A stretch of DNA of 64,000 nt from Duganella dendranthematis (GTDB lineage Bacteria > Pseudomonadota > Gammaproteobacteria > Burkholderiales > Burkholderiaceae_D): positions 5,952,001-6,016,000 of the forward strand of contig NZ_CP051684.1 of the NCBI RefSeq assembly GCF_012849375.1. The letters run 5' to 3'. The position numbers and the translations under genes are program-made. Shown here piece by piece: positions 1 through 10,143 of this stretch (positions are counted from its first letter, which is position 1; every line of letters starts with the position of its first letter). Under the pieces are notes generated by a model. The model was not told where the DNA came from, did no database searches, and worked only from the letters and a program-made list of their open reading frames with translations.

Positions 1-21
1 ATTTTTGAGGACGAGGCTATC

Positions 22-717
22 ATGGCGCTGAAAACTGCAATGGCTCTGGCAGCCGGGCTAACGCTGCTGGCGGGATGCGCGTCTCGCTACACGCCCACGC
101 CGCTGGCCGCCAACTTCCCCACCACCAAGCAAGCCAAGCTGCAAGCCGCCTACCACTGGGGCGTGATTTCCGACAGCATCGAGAAGCGCGTGGTGGCCGA
201 GCTCAAGAAAAGCCCGCCACGCCCGGTCTACATCAATGAGCCGAAAGAGCCGTCGGCCTTCCAGCGCGCGCTGGCGACCCAGCTGACCACGTCGCTGGTG
301 AACGACGGCTACGTGGTGTCGCGCACTGCGGCCGGCTCCCTCAAGATCGATCTGGATGTACAGGCCGTCACCTTCAGCGCCAACCGTCCGCAATACCGCT
401 ATCACGGCGAACGCGCCGTGCTCGGCAGCGGCGTCTGGCTGCTGAGCGAAGTCGAAGCACCGGCCGTGGCGGATGTCGCGGTGGCGGTTGGCGCGCTCGA
501 TGCGCACGACTGGTTCAATGCCCAGTTTTCGCCGGGCGACACGCCGAAGACCGAGATCATCGTGACCGTCTCCGTGTCCGACCAGTACCGCTACCTGGCG
601 CGCAACACCTCCGCCTATTACGTGGCCGACACTGACCGTACTCTGTACGGCATCGTCGATCCCAAGCCCGAAGAACCTCAACTGACCCGTACCTTCCAGG
701 TACGCGGAGATATTTAA
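22..717 (+). CDS. Predicted outer-membrane lipoprotein, function unknown
   Basis: A 231-residue protein with a lipoprotein signal peptide: a hydrophobic stretch ends in LAGC, so Cys19 is the likely lipidated residue. The rest is hydrophilic with alternating beta-like segments and no motif I recognise. A purine-rich ribosome binding site (GAGGACGAGG) lies just before the ATG. Its stop overlaps the start of the next lipoprotein gene by one base (TAATG), so the two are probably translated together and may act as a pair at the outer membrane. The partner has a FlgO-like domain, which makes a surface or motility-related role possible but unproven. Confidence 0.75.
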   Translation: MALKTAMALAAGLTLLAGCASRYTPTPLAANFPTTKQAKLQAAYHWGVISDSIEKRVVAELKKSPPRPVYINEPKEPSAFQRALATQLTTSLVNDGYVVSRTAAGSLKIDLDVQAVTFSANRPQYRYHGERAVLGSGVWLLSEVEAPAVADVAVAVGALDAHDWFNAQFSPGDTPKTEIIVTVSVSDQYRYLARNTSAYYVADTDRTLYGIVDPKPEEPQLTRTFQVRGDI

Positions 718-1271
718 TGCTGACGAAATTTTTGGCCCGCGCTGGCGTGCTGCTGCTGCCGCTAGTGCTGGCGGCCTGCTCCTCGACACCGAAAAGTGAA
801 GAAGGCAACTACTCCACCATTTCGTCCAACCAGTTCATCAACGCCAACTACAAAGCCGCCGATTCGCTATTGCAGCAACTGAGCGGCAAGCTGGTGGCCG
901 ACAAGCCGCTGATCGTCGCCACCATGGTCAACATCGATGCACTGGACCAGACCGCCACGTTGGGCCGGCTGGTGTCGGAACAGGTGTCGACCCGCATGGC
1001 GCAAGGCGGCCTGAGCATGCTGGAAATGAAGCTGCGCAACAGTGTCTACCTGAAGCGCAACCAGGGCGAGCTGATGCTGACGCGCGAAATCGGCGAAGTG
1101 GCGACCAGTCACAACGCCCAGGCCATCGTGGTCGGTTCGTATGCGGAAACCAGCGATATGGTGTTCATCAACATCAAGGTGATCCAGCCGAACACCAACT
1201 TCGTGCTGGCCGGGACCGATTACGTGCTGGCCAAGGAAGCCATCGTCCGCTCGATGTTGCAGCGGAATTAA
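717..1271 (+). CDS. FlgO-family outer-membrane lipoprotein
   Basis: A 184-residue lipoprotein; the signal peptide ends in LAAC with Cys21 as the lipid site. The mature part (about residues 45-180) resembles the FlgO domain: an N-terminal helix (AADSLLQQL), a strand with PLIVATMVNIDAL, a helix beginning LVSEQVSTRM, and the closing AQAIVVGSYAETSDMVFINI segment. FlgO of Vibrio is an outer-membrane lipoprotein needed for the flagellar H ring, but the same domain occurs in proteins unrelated to flagella and no flagellar gene is nearby. It converges with the sirtuin gene; the two stop codons overlap. Confidence 0.75.
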   Translation: MLTKFLARAGVLLLPLVLAACSSTPKSEEGNYSTISSNQFINANYKAADSLLQQLSGKLVADKPLIVATMVNIDALDQTATLGRLVSEQVSTRMAQGGLSMLEMKLRNSVYLKRNQGELMLTREIGEVATSHNAQAIVVGSYAETSDMVFINIKVIQPNTNFVLAGTDYVLAKEAIVRSMLQRN

Positions 1272-2104
1272 ACTAGCAGCGGCAGGATCTCCACTGCCGA
1301 CGCCTCCACTTTCAAGCCGATCAAGTCATCCGCCCGGGTTTTGCCCAGGTTAATGGCTGCGATCGGCTTGTTGGTTTGTGCCGCCAGCTTGGCGAAGCGA
1401 TACCCGGAAAACACCATCAGCGACGAGCCGACCACCAGCACCGCGTCGGCCTCGTCGGCCCATTGCAGGGCGTCGGCGGTGCGCTGCGCCGGGATGTTGT
1501 CGCCGAAGAAGATCACGTCCGGCTGCAAAACGCCGCCGCAGGCCACGCAGGTCGGCAGCTGGAAATCCTGGAATTCGTCCAGTTCCACTTCCGCGTCGCC
1601 GTCCGGACGGGCTTCCGGCACCACCTCGCCGGCCGGCCCGGTCGGCACCAGCGACGGATTCGCGCGCGCCAGCCAATCCTGGATCGCGGCGCGCGGATGG
1701 ACAGTGCGACAATCCAGGCACAGCACGCCGTGGATATTGCCATGCAGCTCAATCAGCTTGCGGCTGCCGGCAGCCGTGTGCAGCCCATCGACGTTTTGCG
1801 TAATGATGCTATGGATGCGGCCCGCCTGCTCCAGCGCCGCCAGCGCATGGTGGCCAGCATTCGGCGCGGCGCCGGCCAGGGTGGGATAGCCGGCCATGCT
1901 GCGGGCCCAGTAACGGCGCCGCACGGCCTCGGATTTGCGGAAATCCGGGCCCTGGATCGGACTGCGGCCGCGCCGCACGCCGTCCTTGTCACGGTAGTCG
2001 GGAATGCCGGACGCCGTGCTCAGGCCGGCGCCGGTCAGCACCAGCACGCGCTCATGGCGCTGCAGGAAAGTGCTCAAATGGTCGATTTGCTGGTTCAGGT
2101 TCAT
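1268..2104 (-). CDS. NAD-dependent protein deacetylase, SIR2 family
   Basis: A 278-residue sirtuin that uses NAD to remove acyl groups from lysines of cytosolic proteins. Visible motifs are GAGLSTASGIPDYRD near residue 25 (NAD binding), TQNVDGLH with the catalytic His in the following LIELHGN segment, two CxxC pairs (CLDC and CVAC) that form the structural zinc site, and GSSLMVFSGY near residue 230. An insertion of about 40 residues lies between the two zinc knuckles, longer than in E. coli CobB. The ATG at 2104 gives a full-length protein. It reads alone, convergent to the FlgO-like gene and divergent from the ECF sigma gene. Confidence 0.9.
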   Translation of the reverse strand: MNLNQQIDHLSTFLQRHERVLVLTGAGLSTASGIPDYRDKDGVRRGRSPIQGPDFRKSEAVRRRYWARSMAGYPTLAGAAPNAGHHALAALEQAGRIHSIITQNVDGLHTAAGSRKLIELHGNIHGVLCLDCRTVHPRAAIQDWLARANPSLVPTGPAGEVVPEARPDGDAEVELDEFQDFQLPTCVACGGVLQPDVIFFGDNIPAQRTADALQWADEADAVLVVGSSLMVFSGYRFAKLAAQTNKPIAAINLGKTRADDLIGLKVEASAVEILPLLV

Positions 2105-2145
2105 ATGCGCATGGTAGCCTAAAAATTATTTCCCGATTTGTAGAA

Positions 2146-2182
2146 CCATTTGCGTCCGGCAAGGTATTAACCGGACAAATGG
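2146..2182 (+). promoter_or_regulatory. Inverted repeat overlapping the sigma-factor ribosome binding site
   Basis: CCATTTG-cg-TCCGG (2146-2159) is followed after 11 bases by CCGGACAAATGG (2171-2182), a 12-bp inverted repeat with a two-base bulge. The 3' arm ends in the GG that starts the GGAG Shine-Dalgarno sequence (2181-2184) of the sigma gene at 2192. If the transcript starts upstream of 2146, the hairpin would cover part of the ribosome binding site. It could instead be a protein-binding dyad. No clear -35/-10 pair is visible. Confidence 0.4.
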
Positions 2183-2191
2183 AGAAAGTGG

Positions 2192-2746
2192 ATGGCCTTG
2201 GATTCAGATGACGCACTACTGCTAGGCAGGATCGCCGCTGGGGACAGGCACGCCTTCGAAACGCTGTATCGCGCGTATTTTCCCCGCCTGTCGCGTTTTG
2301 CCGGCCGGATGGCGCGCAATCCGGCGCTGATCGAAGAAGTGGTCAATGACACCATGTTGGTCGTTTGGCAAAAGGCCGCCAGCTTTGACGGCAGCTGCAA
2401 GCCCTCCACCTGGATTTTCGCGATTGCCTACCGCAAGACGCTGAAAGGCCTCAAGCTGACCGACGACCCGGTCGAGTCGGATGCCTCCTTGTACGAAGAT
2501 GAGGGCGACCGGCAGCCGGAACAAGTGCTGAGCCGCCAGCAATTGCAGCAGACCGTGGCCGACGCGCTGGACGCGCTGCCACCGGCGCAACGGGCGGTGA
2601 TGGTGCTGACTTATTATCACGATATGGCGTATGCCGACATCGCCGAGATTGTCGAATGCCCATTGAACACGGTCAAGACCCGCATGTTTCATGCGCGGCA
2701 CCGATTGAAGGATTTGTTGTGGAACGAAAGAGAGAACAGCCAATGA
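2192..2746 (+). CDS. ECF-type RNA polymerase sigma factor
   Basis: A 184-residue group 4 (ECF) sigma-70 factor. Region 2 is seen at about residues 20-85 (FETLYRAYFPRLSRFAGRM, then VNDTMLVVWQ and PSTWIFAIAYR); region 4 at about 120-175 (DALDALPPAQRAVMVLTYY, then ADIAEIVECPLNTVKTRMFH, the helix-turn-helix that contacts the -35 element). A GGAG ribosome binding site precedes the ATG. The stop codon overlaps the start of the anti-sigma gene (ATGA), so the pair is co-translated, as is usual for ECF regulons. It probably drives its own operon, which includes a protease and an outer-membrane protein. Confidence 0.93.
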   Translation: MALDSDDALLLGRIAAGDRHAFETLYRAYFPRLSRFAGRMARNPALIEEVVNDTMLVVWQKAASFDGSCKPSTWIFAIAYRKTLKGLKLTDDPVESDASLYEDEGDRQPEQVLSRQQLQQTVADALDALPPAQRAVMVLTYYHDMAYADIAEIVECPLNTVKTRMFHARHRLKDLLWNERENSQ

Positions 2747-3468
2747 ACGGGCGCGTGTTCAGACTGGATATCCCGGTGCACCAGGCGGTGCAGGAGTTGC
2801 TGCCGTGGTATGCGTCGGCGCAGCTGTCGGCGGATGAGACGCGGCGTGTGCACGAGCATCTTCAAGCCTGCGCACAGTGCCGTCATGAGCTGGAATGGGA
2901 ACATGGCATGCGTGCCGAGGCAACCGCCGAGGCAGACGCGCTGCCGGACGGCATCGACATGGAGCGCGCGCTAGCCAAGCTGCTTCCAGCGCTGGGCCCG
3001 CAGGAGCGCCCCGCCGTGCCGACGTCCGCTGGTCCCGACGCCGATGCTGACGCTGCTGCTGGAGTGGCTGACACGCACGTCAGCGCGCCGCGCCGCATCT
3101 CATGGTGGGGCGCAAAGGCAGCCAACCAATCCTCCTGGCTGCGCTGGGCAGTGGCTGCGCAGTGGCTGGTAATCGTCGCCTTGGGCGCGCTGCTCGTGCA
3201 TCCCGACGAAACGCCCGCCTACCGCGTGCTAGGCGCCGGAGTCGCCGCCGGCGGCAACATGGTCGTCGTCTTCCAGCCCACCACCAGCGAACGCGAACTG
3301 CGCCACATCCTGCAAGCCCAGAACGCCCGCATCGTCGACGGCCCCACCGTCACCGACGCCTGGCTGCTGAACGTGCCGACCGACCGCCACGCCCAAATCC
3401 TGCAGGCGCTGCGCGCCAACGCCGCCGTAAAGCTGGCCGAGCCGCTGGATGGAGACACCGCACCGTGA
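2743..3468 (+). CDS. Membrane-anchored zinc-finger anti-sigma factor
   Basis: A 241-residue protein. The cytoplasmic N-terminus carries an anti-sigma zinc finger (H39-x3-C43-x2-C46). After an Ala/Asp-rich linker comes one membrane helix (LRWAVAAQWLVIVALGALLV, about residues 150-170). The last 70 residues, predicted periplasmic, contain VVVFQPTTSERELRHILQ and end in ILQALRANAAVKLAEPL, which looks like the compact alpha/beta propeptide-inhibitor fold in front of subtilases; the adjacent protease's own prodomain ends similarly (LSRDPQVEWAQP). The start is the ATG at 2743 in the ATGA overlap with the sigma gene; an upstream in-frame ATG would lie inside the sigma gene. Probably holds the sigma factor at the membrane until an envelope signal arrives. 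Confidence 0.85.
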   Translation: MNGRVFRLDIPVHQAVQELLPWYASAQLSADETRRVHEHLQACAQCRHELEWEHGMRAEATAEADALPDGIDMERALAKLLPALGPQERPAVPTSAGPDADADAAAGVADTHVSAPRRISWWGAKAANQSSWLRWAVAAQWLVIVALGALLVHPDETPAYRVLGAGVAAGGNMVVVFQPTTSERELRHILQAQNARIVDGPTVTDAWLLNVPTDRHAQILQALRANAAVKLAEPLDGDTAP

Positions 3469-4907
3469 AGCTGCTGCGCATTCTGGCCGTCTGCATGGCG
3501 CTCACGCTCGGCGCCATGCACCAGTCTGCCACGGCGCGGCCGGACAGTGACCTGCCGACCACCGAAGCCACCGTCAGCGCCAGCGCAGACGAATACCGCG
3601 ATGACCATCAACTGCTGGTGATGCTGCGCCTGCCCGCCACGCACTACCGGCCAGACGCCACCTACGGCGGCCGCTACATCGATGACAACAGCCGCAGCGC
3701 CCGCCAGCGCCGTGCCGAAGACCTGGCCCGCCAGCACGGCCTGACGCTGGTGGAAGGCTGGCCGATGGCGATCCTCGGCATCGACTGCTACGTCATGCGC
3801 TACCCGGACAGCACCGACGCCGACCACCTGATCGCCCAACTATCCCGCGACCCGCAAGTGGAATGGGCCCAGCCTGTGGCCCGCTTCAAAGGCATGGCGC
3901 AAGCCGCAGGCGCCAGCCCGGCAGCGGTGGGCAAGGCCGCCCTGCTTGCCGATGCCGAGTCCAGCGGCGACCCGCTCTACAGCGTCCAGCCCGCCGCCCG
4001 CTACTGGCATCTGGCCGAACTGCACCGTTACACGCGCGGACGCGGCGTCACCGTCGCCGTGGTCGACAGCGGCATCGACGCCAGCCATCCCGACCTGCAA
4101 GGCCAGCTGGCCGTCAACAACAACTTCGTCGACGCCGGCCCAACGCCGGCTGAAAACCACGGCACGGCGGTGGCCGGCATCATTGCCGCGCGCGCTGGCA
4201 GCGGCGGCATCATCGGCATCGCGCCGCAGGCCAGGGTCATGGGCTTGCGCGCCTGCTGGCAACAGCGCGACCTGGCGACCCGATGTAATAGCTTTACGCT
4301 CAGCAAGGCCCTCAATTTTGCGATCCTGAACGGCGCGCAAGTCATCAACCTCAGCCTGTCCGGCCCGCCCGACAGGCTGTTGGACCGTCTGCTGGACGTG
4401 GCGCTCGAACGCGGCATCAGCGTCGTCGGCGCCATCGACCCGCACGCCACCAGCCCGACCTTCCCGGCCAGCCATCACGGCGTACTGGCGGTAGCGGCGC
4501 AAGCACGCAGCGCCAACGCGTCCGCCGGCCCGGCTGGCCCGAGCAACCTGGCCGGCGTAATCGCCCTGGCGCAGCCTGGCAGCGCCACGCGCGCCGGCAG
4601 CGACGCCAGCGCGGCCACGACCGCCGAGCCAGCCCTGCTTGCCCCCGGCAACGATATCCCCAGCAGTGCGCCAGGCGGGCGCTGGTCCTTCGTCAGCGGC
4701 AGCTCCTACGCCGCCGCCCACGTCAGCGGCATGCTGGCGCTGCTGGACGAACTACGTCCCGACACCGCGCCGGCACAAATGCGCACCCTGCTGCAATCGG
4801 GCGTGGCCCTGCATACTGCTACTATAGACGCATGCTCCGCCATCTCCCGCCTGGTGCGCGACCTCAGTTGCGCCCGTCAAATCAGCCAACACGGCGCCGC
4901 ACCGTGA
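3465..4907 (+). CDS. S8 family (subtilisin-like) serine protease, exported
   Basis: A 480-residue exported protease. A signal peptide (LLRILAVCMALTLGAMHQSATA) is followed by a prodomain to about residue 145 and the peptidase domain. The catalytic triad is Asp201 (VVDSGIDASHPD), His232 (NHGTAVAGI) and Ser414 (GSSYAAAHVSG). The expected oxyanion-hole Asn (AAGN in most subtilases) is replaced by Asp325 (VVGAIDP). The usual Pro after the catalytic Ser (GTSMAAPH) is Ala here. The GTG start at 3465 overlaps the anti-sigma stop (GTGA); a longer reading frame from 3102 would run antisense to nothing but inside the anti-sigma gene and is rejected. It may process or sense the anti-sigma factor, or be its regulated output. 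Confidence 0.88.
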   Translation: MKLLRILAVCMALTLGAMHQSATARPDSDLPTTEATVSASADEYRDDHQLLVMLRLPATHYRPDATYGGRYIDDNSRSARQRRAEDLARQHGLTLVEGWPMAILGIDCYVMRYPDSTDADHLIAQLSRDPQVEWAQPVARFKGMAQAAGASPAAVGKAALLADAESSGDPLYSVQPAARYWHLAELHRYTRGRGVTVAVVDSGIDASHPDLQGQLAVNNNFVDAGPTPAENHGTAVAGIIAARAGSGGIIGIAPQARVMGLRACWQQRDLATRCNSFTLSKALNFAILNGAQVINLSLSGPPDRLLDRLLDVALERGISVVGAIDPHATSPTFPASHHGVLAVAAQARSANASAGPAGPSNLAGVIALAQPGSATRAGSDASAATTAEPALLAPGNDIPSSAPGGRWSFVSGSSYAAAHVSGMLALLDELRPDTAPAQMRTLLQSGVALHTATIDACSAISRLVRDLSCARQISQHGAAP

Positions 4908-5596
4908 CGCAACGCGCCACCGTTCTGCTGCTGTCCGCGCTCGCTGCGGCGCCGGCCGCAGCGCAGATCGACATCAGCGGCAGCGTCGCACTGCAATCGA
5001 CCTACACCTTCCGCGGCCAGGCGGCGGGCGAAAGCAATCCCGCGCCGCAATTAACGCTTAACCTGGACGACGCCAGCGGATGGTATGTGGGAGGCTTCGC
5101 CAGCGGCATGCACATTGGCGACAACTACGGCTACAAGCTGCAAGGCTACGCCGGTTACGCGCAGCGTCTGAACTCCGTACAGAGCTGGGACGCCGGCTGC
5201 AACCAGATCACCTACACCCAGTCGCATTTCAACGATTTCCACGAATGCTATGCGGGCATCAGCGGTGAACGCACCAGCGCGCGGCTATCCTACGCACCGC
5301 GCTACCTCGGCTTTCGGGCCAAGGTGGTGTATGGCGAAATCAGCAGCTTCTACCCGATCGATCCGCGCTTCAACCTGATCGCCCACGCCGGCCTGCTGTA
5401 CAACCTGAGCGACGGCGTCTGGCCCGGCATACCGGCCCGAGCACGTTACGACGTCAAGCTGGGCGTGGCCATCCCGTTCGGCAACTGGACCGTCCAACTG
5501 GCGCGCGAACACAGCTCGGATGACGGCCTGCGCTACCACAGCTACCCGGTCCATCCGGCCAAGGCCTGGACCATGGGCGCCAGCTACGCGTTTTAG
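4904..5596 (+). CDS. TorF-family putative porin (TIGR02001 type)
   Basis: A 230-residue outer-membrane beta-barrel candidate. It has a signal peptide (VLLLSALAAAPAAAQ) and then alternating amphipathic strands, starting with SVALQSTYTFRGQAAGESNP, which resembles the TTYRFRG opening of the TorF/TIGR02001 family, and ending with an aromatic residue (MGASYAF), as typical for barrels recognised by BamA. Two internal cysteines (near residues 87 and 101) may form a disulphide. The GTG start at 4904 overlaps the protease stop (GTGA), making it the fourth gene of the sigma-factor operon and a likely output of it. Confidence 0.75.
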   Translation: MTQRATVLLLSALAAAPAAAQIDISGSVALQSTYTFRGQAAGESNPAPQLTLNLDDASGWYVGGFASGMHIGDNYGYKLQGYAGYAQRLNSVQSWDAGCNQITYTQSHFNDFHECYAGISGERTSARLSYAPRYLGFRAKVVYGEISSFYPIDPRFNLIAHAGLLYNLSDGVWPGIPARARYDVKLGVAIPFGNWTVQLAREHSSDDGLRYHSYPVHPAKAWTMGASYAF

Positions 5597-5604
5597 AGGC
5601 CGGT

Positions 5605-6012
5605 TTAGAGGCGGCTGCGCAGGTCTTCGACCGAGGCAAGCCACTCGGCGTAATGCTCGCTTTCTTCCCACAGCGCGCGCAGTTCGGACTCCTCGGACAG
5701 TATACGGTCGAGTGCGCGCACCGCTTTCTCGGCCAGGTCGGCGCGCGGCTTAGTCTTGGGCTTGCGGGCTTCGACCCACTCGTCCACCGAGGCGCTGTCG
5801 TCGGTACGCGGTCCACCCTTGCCTTGCAGGCGGGCCAGCACTTCGATCGCCACCAGCGCTTCGGCAGCGAACGGCGCGTCCAGTTCGCCCGGCGTATCCA
5901 GTGCAGTGTTGAGGGTGTCCGCCACCGCGTCCAGGTTGCTCGTTTCGTGCAAATCCTGCGCCCAGTCCTGCGCGTAGTCATTGCCGAATGCGTCTACCGC
6001 CCATGTACCCAT
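5605..6012 (-). CDS. DUF4259 domain protein
   Basis: A 135-residue cytosolic protein beginning MGTWAVDAFGNDYAQDW, the hallmark of the DUF4259 family (MGTWG-x-FxNDxAxDW), and continuing as an all-helical acidic protein. No catalytic function is known for the family. It ends 11 bases from the SPFH gene on the same strand and may be the last gene of an nfeD-SPFH-DUF4259 transcript. Confidence 0.8.
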   Translation of the reverse strand: MGTWAVDAFGNDYAQDWAQDLHETSNLDAVADTLNTALDTPGELDAPFAAEALVAIEVLARLQGKGGPRTDDSASVDEWVEARKPKTKPRADLAEKAVRALDRILSEESELRALWEESEHYAEWLASVEDLRSRL

Positions 6013-6022
6013 ACCTGCTCCT

Positions 6023-6973
6023 TTATGCTTTGGCGGGCTTGACGAGCGGCGCGTCTTTTTGGGTTTTCACCACTTGCATCGCCGTGGCGATCAGGCCGCT
6101 CATGTCGCCCAGATTGGCCGGTATGATAATCGAATTATTGGTCTTGGCAAGCTGCCCGAAAGCGCCGACGTATTGCTCCGCCACCTTGAGGTTGACCGCG
6201 TCCTCGCCGCCCGGTTCGCGGATCGCCGAACCGACCTGACGCAGCGCATTGGCGTTGGCTTCCGCCAGCGCGATGATCGCCGCCGCCTGGCCTTGCGCGC
6301 GGTTGATGGCGGCCTGCTTGTCGCCTTCCGAACGGGCGATCTGCGCTTCGCGTTCGCCGCTGGCGATGTTGATCTGTTCCTGCTTGCGACCCTCCGACGC
6401 CGCGATCAATGCGCGCTTCTCGCGCTCGGCGGTAATCTGCGCCTGCATCGCGTGCAGGATTTCCTTCGGCGGCGTCAGGTCCTTGATTTCGTAGCGCAGC
6501 ACTTTCACGCCCCAGTTGGCGGCCGATTCGTCGATCGCATTCACAATCGCGGTGTTGATGTGGTCACGCTCTTCAAACGTTTTGTCCAGTTCCATGCGGC
6601 CGATGACGGAGCGCAGCGTGGTCTGCGCCAGCTGGGTAATCGCGGCGATGTAATTCGATGAGCCGTACGAGGCGCGCATCGCATCAGTAATCTGAAAGTA
6701 CAGGATGCCGTCCACCTGCAACTGCGTGTTGTCCTTGGTGATGCAGACCTGCGGCGGCACGTCGAGCGGGATCTCCTTCAGCACATGCTTGTAGGCGATG
6801 CGGTCGACAAACGGAATCACGATGTTGAGACCCGGCCCCAGCGTAGCGTGGTATTTGCCGAGACGCTCAACCACCCACGCGTGCTGCTGCGGCACCACGT
6901 TGATGGTTTTAAAAACAAACACCAAAGCCAGAATAAACAGAATGAAGGTGACATTGCCAATACTGATGTCCAT
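6023..6973 (-). CDS. qmcA: SPFH/band 7 membrane protein (paraslipin, QmcA-like)
   Basis: A 316-residue stomatin/prohibitin-like protein. One N-terminal membrane helix (VTFILFILALVFVF) is followed by the SPFH domain (VPQQHAWVVERLGKYHATL, then the strand IPLDVPPQVCITKDN) to about residue 180, and a long charged coiled coil (residues about 180-260: ILHAMQAQITAEREKRALI, then EAQIARSEGDKQAAINRA). Such proteins oligomerise into membrane scaffolds and often work with proteases. It follows an nfeD gene by 21 bases on the same strand, the classic NfeD-SPFH pair. Confidence 0.88.
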   Translation of the reverse strand: MDISIGNVTFILFILALVFVFKTINVVPQQHAWVVERLGKYHATLGPGLNIVIPFVDRIAYKHVLKEIPLDVPPQVCITKDNTQLQVDGILYFQITDAMRASYGSSNYIAAITQLAQTTLRSVIGRMELDKTFEERDHINTAIVNAIDESAANWGVKVLRYEIKDLTPPKEILHAMQAQITAEREKRALIAASEGRKQEQINIASGEREAQIARSEGDKQAAINRAQGQAAAIIALAEANANALRQVGSAIREPGGEDAVNLKVAEQYVGAFGQLAKTNNSIIIPANLGDMSGLIATAMQVVKTQKDAPLVKPAKA

Positions 6974-6994
6974 GAATTTCTCCGTGAGTTGATC

Positions 6995-7417
6995 TTAAGC
7001 CGCCACAATCAGGCGGCTGCCGCGTACTTCGCGTATCGTGTACGGGCCCGGTGCGGCGTTACTGCCGGGCGCCAATTCCACATCCCACAACGCGCCGCGG
7101 TACATGACGCGCGCTGCGCCATCCTGCCATGCCGGCACATTGACGGTTTGACCGATGTCGAGATTGACGTTAGGGTCGCGTTCGGCCTGCACGCGTAGCT
7201 GCTGCTTGCCATAGCGGCTGCGGCGCAGCACGACGGTGGCCGCCACGCCCACCACGGCCGCCACCAGCAGCGACACCACTTCACCCAGGCCGAAGAACGC
7301 GGCAACCGCACCGGCCACCAGGCCGATGGCAATCATCAGTAAATAAAAAGTGCCACTGAAAAGTTCCAGTATCACCGTGACGCCGGCGGCAGCCAGCCAG
7401 TAGCTCCAGTCGCTCAT
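6995..7417 (-). CDS. NfeD-family membrane protein
   Basis: A 140-residue protein with about three hydrophobic segments (YWLAAAGVTVILELFSG, FYLLMIAIGLVAGAVAAFF, VVSLLVAAVVGVAATVVL) and a C-terminal OB-fold-like domain of about 65 residues (LDIGQTVNVPAWQDGAARVMYRG, then GPYTIREVRGSRLIV). This is the short form of NfeD, which partners SPFH proteins in membrane domains. It is directly upstream of the SPFH gene in the same transcript, and a terminator from the ppsA side isolates its promoter region. Confidence 0.85.
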   Translation of the reverse strand: MSDWSYWLAAAGVTVILELFSGTFYLLMIAIGLVAGAVAAFFGLGEVVSLLVAAVVGVAATVVLRRSRYGKQQLRVQAERDPNVNLDIGQTVNVPAWQDGAARVMYRGALWDVELAPGSNAAPGPYTIREVRGSRLIVAA

Positions 7418-7438
7418 GATTGTCTCCTTTCGAAATGC

Positions 7439-7477
7439 AAAAACCCCCGCGTCCCGAGATGGGCTGCGAGGGTTTTT
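7439..7477 (-). terminator. Intrinsic terminator downstream of ppsA
   Basis: On the minus strand a GC-rich stem (GCGAGGG paired with CCCCCGC, one G-T pair) flanked by A and T runs (AAAAACCC to GGGTTTTT) forms a hairpin with a T tract. It lies about 80 bases after the ppsA stop and before nfeD, so it ends ppsA transcription and separates the two units. Confidence 0.75.
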
Positions 7478-7559
7478 GCTGCTGGACAGATGGTATTGAT
7501 AGAGTTTTTTGCTACTTAATTCGATAACCCCAGTCTATACCATTTTCCGTTAACGTCAA

Positions 7560-9989
<2,430 letters not shown>

Positions 9990-10143
9990 AATTACACCTT
10001 TTTGAGATAGAAATCTTTCCGGCGGGCGACAGGCCCATGTTCTTGTCATTCTGGTGGCCGTGTCGCACAATGCATCCTGTTGGCGCTCATTCTACAGCCT
10101 GCGAAGCGAATTGACGATTCACAATACCGATAGCCTCCTCTAC

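Noticed and set aside
3102..3464. Upstream extension of the protease frame
   Set aside because: It runs through the anti-sigma gene in another frame and encodes an Arg-rich sequence; the GTG at 3465 begins a normal signal peptide.
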